Assembly (NCBI GenBank): GCA_029882395.1
Contig: JAOUKT010000031.1
Coordinates: 1-39,591 of the forward strand
DNA: 39,591 nucleotides
Source of the DNA: Gammaproteobacteria bacterium
GTDB taxonomy: Bacteria > Pseudomonadota > Gammaproteobacteria > SZUA-229
Reading direction: 5' to 3'
Positions within the stretch are counted from its first letter, which is position 1; each line of letters opens with the position of its first letter. Below are positions 33,367 to 39,591 of the stretch, piece by piece. Position numbers and translations under genes: made by a program. The notes beneath the pieces are model-generated. The model searched no databases. It worked only from the letters and a program-made list of their open reading frames with translations, and was not told where the DNA came from.

Positions 33367-35442
33367 TCACAGCACTTGTCGCTCAAGCTTTCTGATCAGC
33401 AGCTTGCCTGGCTGAGGATTGCAAAGTTCAATACTGAAGCGACAGCGCTCACCTGCTGGCGTGATAACGGTAAGATCATCAACAGCCGCCGCAGATTCCA
33501 TCCGGTGCCTGACATAAGCCGGGCCATACTGGCGCGGCGGCAGTCGCGTGTTAATCAGCGCCTGAATATTCGCGGCGCCTTCAATCTCTCCAAAAGCCGA
33601 AGCGGTTGACCACAAGGCATCTCTTTCAAACAATCCGGCCGCCGCTCTGCCGTCTCGCCTGTCGACACAATCGAGAAAGCGCATCAACAGCAATCGCTTG
33701 GAATTTCGCGGCGCATAGCTGGTGTGAAGTAATGCCTGCGCTTTAGCGGAATTGGGGTGTTGCAGTTCGCTTGCATATAACTTTTGCACGTCCCGGTTTT
33801 GATACGAGCGTCGTCGCGGCGTATTTTTGTCGATCGCATAAACGGCCTGCATGCGTTTCTCCAGCACCTGCGGGTCCATGGATTTTGGCTCACCGCCGCC
33901 GCCCAGGCAGCCACCAACACAGGCCATCACCTCTATTGCCACAAACTCATGCCGCCACGTTTGCGTTTCCAGCATACGTTGTGCGGCGGCGATGCCATTG
34001 CAAATCGCGACCTTGCCAATGCCGGGAATCTCCGCGGTTTTCACGCCCGTGCTGACACCGCGCAGCTGATGCCATTCCAGCGGCAGCGCGTTTTCTTCGC
34101 CCATAAAATGGCTAGCAGTACGCACAACCGCTTCCATCACACCGCCTGAGGCACCGAAGATCTGCCCGGCACCTGTGCTCTCGCCCAGCGGGTGATCGAA
34201 CTCAGCCTCTTCGTCCAGCGCATTAAAGGCGATGCCCCGCGCCTTAATCATTCTCGCCAGTTCGCGACTGGTGAGCACATGGTCTACATCACCGCAGACA
34301 CCGGGCCGGGCGGCTTCATCCTTCTTCGCCGTGCATGGCATGACACTGACAACATAGGGTTCGGCCTTGCCTTCAGCGCATTGCGCCGACAGTGTGCGTG
34401 CGAAGGTGCCGCGTTTTGTCAGCGCGCCATGCATTTGCTGCGGTGATTTTGTGGTACTCAAATGCGGCAGAATGTCCGCGCGATTGATCTCAACCCAGTT
34501 CACCCACCCCGGACAACAGGACGTAAACAGCGGTAACCGACTGGGCTTGCCCTGCTGATTTTTTAGCCGCGCCAGCAATTCTGTTGCTTCTTCCATGACC
34601 GTCAAATCAGCGGCAAAATTGGTATCGAATACGTAGTCAAAACCCAGCTGTCTCAAGGCATTGATCATTTTTCCGGTGCTCACGGTGCCGGCTTTCATGC
34701 CGAATTCTTCACTAATGGCAATGCGCGTTGCAGGTGCTACCTGCACCGCCGATACACGTCGATGGCCATCAAGTATATGCAGCACATCGTGCCAGTGAGG
34801 TGTCTCGATCAAGGCACCGACCGGGCATACCAGCGTGCACTGGCCACAGGAGATGCAATTCGTCTCCGCCAGTGACTGATCAAAAACAGTGACCGGCAAG
34901 CGTGCTGATCCCCGCTCTGCAAAACCAATCACGTGTTGCTGCTGTCCCGCATCGCCACATGCCTCTACACACAAGCCGCATTCAATGCATTTTGACAGTT
35001 CGCGCCAGATACTCGGCGATGTATGATCCGTCAGCCGGTGTTCCGGGTGTTCTTTTGAGCCTCTTGGCAGCTTTTCCCAGCTGCCTTCGAGTTGGTTCTC
35101 GCTGACAAAACTTTGCAAGCGGCAATTACCGTTGACTTCACATCGCATGCAGTCGTTGGGATGGCGTGCCAGCAACCATTGGGCATCTGTTTTACGAAAT
35201 GCCTGCAGCTCGCTGCTATCTGTTACCACCACATCGCCCTCTTTTGCGATGGTGACACAGGCCGCTTGTGGCCGGGCTTCAGCTTCAACATCGACCAGAC
35301 ATAAACGGCAGACAGCATGTCCGGGCAGCCGCGGATAATGACAAAGCGTGGGAATATAAACGCCAGCTTGCCTGGCCGCATCAAGCAAGCTTGAGCCAGC
35401 AGCCACCTCGACAGAACGGCCATTAACCGTCAGCCTGATCAT
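33367..35442 (-). CDS. hydA: [FeFe]-hydrogenase, CpI-type, with extra C-terminal NTF2/SnoaL-like domain
   Basis: From the ATG at 35442 the protein has 691 residues. Cofactor sites in order: [2Fe-2S] C34/C45/C48/C62; His-[4Fe-4S] H94/C98/C101/C107; two [4Fe-4S] from CIECGLC (152-158) with C162 and CISCGQC (196-202) with C206; H-cluster motifs TSCCPGW (C309, C310), MPCTAKKDE (C370) and MACVGGC (C508, C512). Positions track Clostridium CpI closely. Proton-path residues E285, E288, R292, C309 and S329 are all present. CpI ends near residue 579; about 110 further residues resemble an NTF2/SnoaL fold (inferred). The enzyme makes or uses H2 with ferredoxin or NAD(P)H, and needs HydE/F/G, absent here. 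A TTG at 35463 is a less likely start. Confidence 0.94.
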   Translation of the reverse strand: MIRLTVNGRSVEVAAGSSLLDAARQAGVYIPTLCHYPRLPGHAVCRLCLVDVEAEARPQAACVTIAKEGDVVVTDSSELQAFRKTDAQWLLARHPNDCMRCEVNGNCRLQSFVSENQLEGSWEKLPRGSKEHPEHRLTDHTSPSIWRELSKCIECGLCVEACGDAGQQQHVIGFAERGSARLPVTVFDQSLAETNCISCGQCTLVCPVGALIETPHWHDVLHILDGHRRVSAVQVAPATRIAISEEFGMKAGTVSTGKMINALRQLGFDYVFDTNFAADLTVMEEATELLARLKNQQGKPSRLPLFTSCCPGWVNWVEINRADILPHLSTTKSPQQMHGALTKRGTFARTLSAQCAEGKAEPYVVSVMPCTAKKDEAARPGVCGDVDHVLTSRELARMIKARGIAFNALDEEAEFDHPLGESTGAGQIFGASGGVMEAVVRTASHFMGEENALPLEWHQLRGVSTGVKTAEIPGIGKVAICNGIAAAQRMLETQTWRHEFVAIEVMACVGGCLGGGGEPKSMDPQVLEKRMQAVYAIDKNTPRRRSYQNRDVQKLYASELQHPNSAKAQALLHTSYAPRNSKRLLLMRFLDCVDRRDGRAAAGLFERDALWSTASAFGEIEGAANIQALINTRLPPRQYGPAYVRHRMESAAAVDDLTVITPAGERCRFSIELCNPQPGKLLIRKLERQVL

Positions 35443-35580
35443 TGCCGGCGGCCGACAAAGCAAGGTCTTGAGGCGACTGCTGATGGCAGCAAGCCGGCCT
35501 TCGTTTTTACAGCTGAAAAATAAATGTCCATATTTTCACCCTGTCTCATGGCATGCGATGTGGCGTATCACAAACAGCCA

Positions 35581-35595
35581 CTGCCAGACTGGCAG
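35581..35595. repeat. 15-bp palindrome CTGCCAG-A-CTGGCAG upstream of hydA
   Basis: Two perfect 7-bp arms with a 1-nt centre lie in the fccB-hydA gap, 140 nt before the hydrogenase start and 8 nt from the FNR-like box. It is a candidate operator for a dimeric regulator; no T-run follows. Confidence 0.35.
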
Positions 35596-35603
35596 ACTCT
35601 GCA

Positions 35604-35617
35604 TTGACAATCATCAG
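35604..35617. promoter_or_regulatory. FNR/ANR-like box upstream of the hydrogenase gene
   Basis: TTGAC-AATC-ATCAG matches 8 of 10 conserved bases. It lies in the 243-bp gap between fccB and hydA, 162 nt before the hydrogenase start. No strong -10 sits at the class II distance; TGATAC at 35570-35565 (leftward) is the best candidate. The gap and box suggest hydA may have its own anaerobic promoter. Confidence 0.35.
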
Positions 35618-35685
35618 AGCCCGGCAAGCCGTTAGTCTCATGCTAACATTATAACAGAGCCATCACAGCGCCTGGTTTCCTGCCA

Positions 35686-36975
35686 TCAGCCAAAGCTATC
35701 ATGGGTGATATTTTGAAACCACGAATGCGCATAATCGACTTCGCGTTTACGCATATCTGCGGATGCATCTTTTGCTGTCAAACCGCCAGCGCCTTTTACC
35801 TTTATGATCTGGCCTTTGTCGCCAAGCCGGTACACCATCGCCACTGACATCGCATCATCGGGCGTTAAAATGCTGTAACAGGTATTGACGTATGATGGCA
35901 CCGGTGAGGCTTTGCCATTGAGTTTTGCCACCACAGCCGCCGCGCAGACTTTGGCTTCTGAGTTGGCTGCATAACCGGATTTCGGCATCGGCGTCGCCAC
36001 CGAGGCATCGCCAATCACATAGACATCTTGATGCAGGCTGGATTCAAACGTTGCCTGGTTTACCGGACACCAGCCTTGCTGGTTTGTGAGCCCTGAAATC
36101 ATCGCGATTTTCCCGGCTCGCTGCGGCGGGATAACGTTGATCACATCAGCCCCAAAATCAACATCAGCAATTGCCGTCATGTTTTTAGCATCAATCGCAA
36201 TCACTTTACCGCCACCATTGCCGCTGATCCATTCGATCATGCTGTTACTGGTCTTGTATCCATAATGGCGCTCCCAGCCGGCTGTAAACAAAGCCATTTT
36301 GGAAAACTTGTCCTTGTGATCGAGGATAATGATTTTTGATTTAGGTTTATTGTTTTTCAAATACCATGCCATCTGACTGGCACGTTCATAAGGCCCGGGT
36401 GGACAGCGAAACGGATTCGGCGGTGCGACAATGACGACGGTACCCCCATCCCGCATTGACCTGAGCTGGTCCCTTAGCAAGGCTGTTTGTGCGCCCGCTT
36501 TCCATGCATGCGGTATTTTTTCCGCGACTTTGGCATCATATCCTTCAATCGCGTCCCAGTTAAAACTAATGCCGGGAGCAACGATACAGGCATCATAGGT
36601 AAGGGTTTTGCCGCTTTTAATTTTCACTTTACGGCTGTCTGGTTCAATCGCGGTAACAAGGTCATGTATCACATTAATGCCGTGTTTTGCCAAACCACCA
36701 TAGCCAAATGCAATGCTCTTAATATCCCGTACCCCACCAAGAATCTCATTGCTAAGAAAACAGGTGTGATAGGTTTTATTGACTTCAATCAGGGTCACTT
36801 CAACTGACGGGTCTGCCATGCGAATATATTTTGCAGCCGTTGCGCCGCCGATTCCGCCGCCAATAACAACAACATGTTTACCGGCACCAAAGCTTAGCAT
36901 CGGCACGCCAAAAGCGGTGGCCGCAACAGTTCCGGATGCCAGTGCTAGAAAATGTCTTCTGTTTAAACTTGACAT
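35686..36975 (-). CDS. fccB: Flavocytochrome c sulfide dehydrogenase, flavoprotein subunit
   Basis: A 429-residue FAD protein closely following Allochromatium FccB. A twin-arginine signal ([11 protein letters not shown], residues 5-15) exports the folded flavoprotein. FAD-binding [11 protein letters not shown] lies at 39-49. C72 in HTCFLSNE is at the position that carries covalent FAD, and C191 ([10 protein letters not shown]) and C366 (NTCYSI) are the redox-active pair; all three are offset by 29-30 from the Allochromatium numbering. The enzyme oxidises sulfide to sulfane sulfur in the periplasm and passes electrons to the cytochrome subunit FccA. AAGGAG precedes the start, 13 nt after fccA. 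Confidence 0.96.
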   Translation of the reverse strand: MSSLNRRHFLALASGTVAATAFGVPMLSFGAGKHVVVIGGGIGGATAAKYIRMADPSVEVTLIEVNKTYHTCFLSNEILGGVRDIKSIAFGYGGLAKHGINVIHDLVTAIEPDSRKVKIKSGKTLTYDACIVAPGISFNWDAIEGYDAKVAEKIPHAWKAGAQTALLRDQLRSMRDGGTVVIVAPPNPFRCPPGPYERASQMAWYLKNNKPKSKIIILDHKDKFSKMALFTAGWERHYGYKTSNSMIEWISGNGGGKVIAIDAKNMTAIADVDFGADVINVIPPQRAGKIAMISGLTNQQGWCPVNQATFESSLHQDVYVIGDASVATPMPKSGYAANSEAKVCAAAVVAKLNGKASPVPSYVNTCYSILTPDDAMSVAMVYRLGDKGQIIKVKGAGGLTAKDASADMRKREVDYAHSWFQNITHDSFG

Positions 36976-36988
36976 GATGACTTACTCC

Positions 36989-37582
36989 TTACATTTGACT
37001 GCTGTAGTAATGAATGAGAGCATCTATGCCATCAGCACCATGGTCTTCATCCAGACTCTGCATTTTTTTCTTCATTTTCTTTTCCATGCTGCGCTTACCG
37101 CTGGTAAAATCCTGCATTGAGTAACGCAGGTAAGCCTGCCATTGGCCTGCCAGTATGCCGGCATCGTCCTCAGATGAGGCGCCTTCATCTTCATGACATT
37201 TTTCACAGTATTTTTTGTGAAGTTTTTTGCCTTTTTTTGCCAGTTGCGCATTATGCTGCTGTGGCTGGCGAACAAACTTTTGTTTGGCAAAGAAATTCGC
37301 CATCAGTTTTATTTCTTCATCGCTATAACCTTTAGCAATACGGCTCATAATAGTTGAGGGTCGTTCTGCTTTTTTATAGGCTTGCATTGTTTCAATGAAA
37401 TAATCAACCGAGATGCCCGCGATCGTCGGGCTTGCAGGTCCCACACTTGAACCATTAGTGCCGTGACAACCTGCACAGGTATTGGCAAGCATGGATGCAC
37501 CCGGCGTTGCCGCGATGGTATTTATTGACGTTATGCTACCGAACAGTAGTATGAATATTCCTGAGTATTGTTTGCATTTCAT
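36989..37582 (-). CDS. fccA: Dihaem cytochrome c, FccA-type subunit of sulfide dehydrogenase
   Basis: A 197-residue exported cytochrome. A signal peptide ends near INTIAATPG. Two c-type haem motifs are present, CAGCH (C36, C39, H40) and CEKCH (C126, C129, H130), one per class I domain, as in the FccA subunit of Allochromatium. Each domain has downstream methionines able to serve as sixth ligands. It accepts electrons from FccB and passes them to soluble cytochromes. The start is set by a strong GAGGAGGAG ribosome-binding site. A 16-bp palindrome lies 29 nt upstream. Its direct neighbour fccB fixes the assignment. Confidence 0.93.
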   Translation of the reverse strand: MKCKQYSGIFILLFGSITSINTIAATPGASMLANTCAGCHGTNGSSVGPASPTIAGISVDYFIETMQAYKKAERPSTIMSRIAKGYSDEEIKLMANFFAKQKFVRQPQQHNAQLAKKGKKLHKKYCEKCHEDEGASSEDDAGILAGQWQAYLRYSMQDFTSGKRSMEKKMKKKMQSLDEDHGADGIDALIHYYSSQM

Positions 37583-37610
37583 GACTCCTCCTCACCGTAT
37601 TAACGGCGCT

Positions 37611-37626
37611 TGAAAATATATTTTCA
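37611..37626. promoter_or_regulatory. Perfect 16-bp palindrome upstream of fccA
   Basis: TGAAAATATATTTTCA is a perfect palindrome in the 65-bp gap between the ankyrin gene and fccA, 29 nt before the fccA start. It could be an operator or promoter element that gives fccAB separate control. TGAAA...TTTCA arms also occur at 2121-2143, with different spacing. Confidence 0.4.
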
Positions 37627-37647
37627 TTCCCTGTGTACAGAATCGCG

Positions 37648-38592
37648 TTACCCCCTGTTGCTTTGCTGCAACAATTTCAAGATATCTTTCAGCCGTTTTT
37701 TCTTTGCCAGATCAAGCGCCGTTAAGCCTTTAGCGTTTTTTACTGAAGCATCCGCACCCCGTTCTATCAATAACCTCAGCGCATCTGACTGACGGTTGAT
37801 AACAGATGCAAATAATGCTGTTTCACCCTGCTTGTTTTTGTGATTGATATTGGCACCGTATTGCAGCAGTAGTGCGATCATCAGGCGATGGCCGTTTTCT
37901 GCCGCACAAAACAATGCCGTCGAACCGTCATTATCGACAGCATTGATATTGGCATTACGTTTTAATAGCTTATCGACAACATTTGTATGCCCCTTACAGG
38001 CAGCAAGCATCATTGCGCTCATGCCATCTTTATTGCGCACATGCATGTCAGCATCAGACCTGATCAAAAGCAGGACTGATTTCAGGTCATTAGCCAGTGC
38101 CGCAGCCATCAGGGCGGTGATGCCATCCTTATCTGAAGTATTGACATTGGCTCCGTGTTCAATTAATGACTTTACAACATCGTAATGACCCTGGCGTATT
38201 GCGATTGCCAGTGCGTCCCATCCTGCACGGGTTTTAGCGTAGCTTATAGCACCTTTATCGATCAGTAAGTTGACTATATCCAGATGACCGTTTTCTGCTG
38301 CATACGTTAACGCAGTACAACCGGCGAGACTGCGTGCATTGATATTGGCACCGCTTTTAATTAGTCGTTTAACCACCTCTGCATTACCTGCTTCAGCAGC
38401 AAACATCATTGACGATTTTCCAAACTTGCTCTTTGTATCTGCACTGACACCTGTATCCAGCAGGCGATTAATTGTTTCATTATCACCCACTACTGATGCA
38501 TCCAGCATTTCACGCTCGCGCTGATCCGCGCTCACAACCTGGCTGAAAACAATGATTACAATGCAAACAATGTATCTATTTATGATTTTCAT
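37648..38592 (-). CDS. Exported ankyrin-repeat protein
   Basis: A 314-residue protein with a signal peptide (hydrophobic residues about 7-21, cleavage near VVSADQ) and about eight or nine ankyrin repeats filling the rest. Typical repeat elements are DGSTALFCAAENGH, GANINHKN and KGLTALDLAKKKRL at the C-terminal cap. Ankyrin repeats mediate protein-protein contact. Lying between a tetrahaem cytochrome and the sulfide dehydrogenase subunits, it may organise periplasmic redox partners; this is inferred from position only. It has no catalytic motif. The start has a poor ribosome-binding site, so an adjacent start is possible. Confidence 0.9.
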   Translation of the reverse strand: MKIINRYIVCIVIIVFSQVVSADQREREMLDASVVGDNETINRLLDTGVSADTKSKFGKSSMMFAAEAGNAEVVKRLIKSGANINARSLAGCTALTYAAENGHLDIVNLLIDKGAISYAKTRAGWDALAIAIRQGHYDVVKSLIEHGANVNTSDKDGITALMAAALANDLKSVLLLIRSDADMHVRNKDGMSAMMLAACKGHTNVVDKLLKRNANINAVDNDGSTALFCAAENGHRLMIALLLQYGANINHKNKQGETALFASVINRQSDALRLLIERGADASVKNAKGLTALDLAKKKRLKDILKLLQQSNRG

Positions 38593-38631
38593 TTCATGCT
38601 TTTACTTCGTTAGTAATACTTGCTACCCACA

Positions 38632-39207
38632 TCATTTTAAATTATCAAATCCGGCTACTGCCTGCACAATCTGCTTTTCATCAGGCTCTAACGGCTCAGT
38701 GTGAACAATGCCGGCATGGCAGTCGATGCAGGTCTTTCCCTGCAACGGTGCACGTGTATGTTTTTTTCGTGCCCTTGCATCCTGCTCGCTTAAATCCATA
38801 TTCTCATAGTTATGACAGTTGCGGCATTCCCTGGAATCGCTGGCACGCATTTTCTGCCAGACAATATTAGCCATATGCCAGCGCCTGGCATCGAATTTTT
38901 CTTTGGTGTCCACTGTACCGATAATGGTGTGATAAACATCTTTTGCTGCCATGACTTTGGCATATAGTTTTGGCAAGAATTCTTTTGCGACATGACAGTC
39001 AGCGCAGCTGGCCTGTATGCCTGCTGAATTTTTATAATGCAGTGAGTTTTTGTATTCCTCGTAGTTAATCTTCATCGAATGACATGAAATGCAAAATTCC
39101 ATTCGATTGGTATAATAGAAAAAGGTATTGAGACCACCGAGGGATATACCACCAAGAAAAAATAGCGTAAGACCAGCGCAGAGGGCTTTTTTTGATGGGC
39201 AATGCAT
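38632..39207 (-). CDS. Tetrahaem c-type cytochrome, NapC/NirT family
   Basis: A 191-residue membrane-anchored cytochrome. One N-terminal transmembrane helix (about 10-31) is followed by four CxxCH motifs: CISCH (39-43), CADCH (68-72), CRNCH (128-132) and CIDCH (160-164). Length, anchor and haem spacing match NapC/NirT quinol dehydrogenases, which pass electrons from quinol to periplasmic reductases. No terminal reductase gene is in the window. It leads the leftward cluster of ankyrin protein, FccA, FccB and hydrogenase. ACGGAG precedes the ATG, and this ribosome-binding site lies in a hairpin (39211-39228). An FNR-like box lies 168 nt upstream. Confidence 0.93.
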   Translation of the reverse strand: MHCPSKKALCAGLTLFFLGGISLGGLNTFFYYTNRMEFCISCHSMKINYEEYKNSLHYKNSAGIQASCADCHVAKEFLPKLYAKVMAAKDVYHTIIGTVDTKEKFDARRWHMANIVWQKMRASDSRECRNCHNYENMDLSEQDARARKKHTRAPLQGKTCIDCHAGIVHTEPLEPDEKQIVQAVAGFDNLK

Positions 39208-39210
39208 TCA

Positions 39211-39228
39211 TATACTCCGTCGAGTATA
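39211..39228 (-). promoter_or_regulatory. Hairpin overlapping the ribosome-binding site of the napC-like gene
   Basis: The perfect 7-bp inverted repeat TATACTC/GAGTATA has a 4-nt loop. On the mRNA the GGAG of the ribosome-binding site occupies the last loop base and the start of the 3' arm, so folding would partly hide it. This could tune translation; the stem is AU-rich and only moderately stable. Confidence 0.4.
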
Positions 39229-39374
39229 AATCCATTCCAGCAACAAATAATTTTTCGTGAGCGCATTTGCGCAGCAGCAAACAGAAACCACCACGAATAA
39301 TTATTTTTTCTATACAGACTATTTGTTTTAGTGTGTATAGTTTTAACAAATATCAGATACCACCAGCAGGCATC

Positions 39375-39388
39375 TTGACCTGTATCAA
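39375..39388. promoter_or_regulatory. FNR/ANR-like box upstream of the napC-like gene
   Basis: TTGAC-CTGT-ATCAA matches 9 of 10 conserved bases of the FNR box. It is 168 nt before the cytochrome start. Read leftward, TATTTG at 39352-39347 lies at the class II distance but is a poor -10; GATATT two bases earlier is slightly better. Anaerobic activation of the cytochrome/ankyrin/fcc cluster is plausible. Confidence 0.5.
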
Positions 39389-39591
39389 TCAGATAATAAA
39401 TAGCCTTATGCCAGTCACAACACTCAACCACCTTTGACGTTAAACCGGCTCTTTCGATGCAATAATATTAACTATGTAACTTACGTTTTATTGCAACATA
39501 TAAAATATAATTACTGTGAAAAAGCGTCCTTATTATTTCTATAGCAGCGCCACTGGCTGAGCGCTACAGTAAGCAGGTTATTTTTTATAAA

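Larger units (their letters stand above)
39208..39591. other. 384-bp control region upstream of the napC-like gene
   Basis: No gene is supported up to the window edge. This AT-rich stretch holds the hairpin at 39211-39228, a small inverted repeat GCGCA-TT-TGCGC at 39261-39272, a 7-bp inverted repeat CTATACA/TGTATAG at 39310-39340 and an FNR-like box at 39375. Such a long structured leader suggests regulation of the cytochrome gene. Confidence 0.55.

Noticed and set aside
33367..35442. Interpretation as NuoG or a formate dehydrogenase subunit
   Set aside because: The N-terminal iron-sulfur modules are shared with those families, but the TSCCPGW, MPC and MACxGGC motifs of the H-cluster are specific to [FeFe]-hydrogenases.
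1..39591. CRISPR arrays, insertion sequences, tRNA or rRNA genes, prophage or integrase genes
   Set aside because: I saw no regularly spaced repeats, transposase motifs, terminal inverted repeats around genes, or structured RNA genes, although short elements could escape reading by eye.

Overview
The window reads as a chromosomal segment of a gammaproteobacterium with a sulfur-oxidising, facultatively anaerobic character. The evidence is the rhodanese-X-secB-gpsA and envC-ctpA-yibQ gene orders, the flavocytochrome c sulfide dehydrogenase pair, multihaem cytochromes, a 2-oxoacid:ferredoxin oxidoreductase and a [FeFe]-hydrogenase. Genes are densely packed, base composition is moderate, and I see no rRNA, tRNA, CRISPR array or insertion sequence.

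Region 1 (1-6246). A leftward operon encodes an ArsR-type repressor with the two-cysteine signature of the persulfide sensors BigR/SqrR, then a membrane rhodanese, thioredoxin 2, SecB and GpsA (cut by the window edge). Divergent from it is a cell-envelope set: EnvC (degenerate LytM), CtpA (S41 protease), YibQ and a YajL/DJ-1 protein. Region 2 (6284-11451) holds a lone glycosyltransferase, an unrecognised 828-residue lipoprotein with its own strong terminator, and Pcm. Region 3 (11492-18892) has a leftward PLP aminotransferase facing a rightward five-gene operon: a Leu/Val-type amino acid dehydrogenase, the three genes of a four-domain 2-oxoacid:ferredoxin oxidoreductase, and an acyl-CoA synthetase. 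Together these interconvert amino acids, 2-oxoacids, acyl-CoAs and free acids and exchange electrons with ferredoxin.

Region 4 (19202-28165) carries an RND pump with a TolC-like channel but no adaptor, a leftward LonB-like protease, an HhH protein resembling the PolX N-terminus and a Mut7-C protein with a ubiquitin-like N-terminus. Region 5 (28362-33310) is an accessory DnaK/DnaJ pair, then a phosphoethanolamine transferase-like enzyme preceded by an overlapping 54-codon small ORF.

Region 6 (33367-39207, leftward) is the most unusual. It encodes a tetrahaem NapC/NirT-like cytochrome, an exported ankyrin protein, FccA, FccB and a CpI-type [FeFe]-hydrogenase with every H-cluster and proton-path residue I could check. 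The hydrogenase carries an extra C-terminal domain of about 110 residues that looks NTF2/SnoaL-like. FNR/ANR-like boxes lie upstream of the oxidoreductase operon, the napC-like gene and the hydrogenase, and one lies before dnaK. My working picture is an anaerobic ferredoxin circuit (oxidoreductase to hydrogenase) beside sulfide/persulfide metabolism. Hydrogenase maturases (HydE/F/G) are not in this window. All homology calls come from reading motifs, not from searches.
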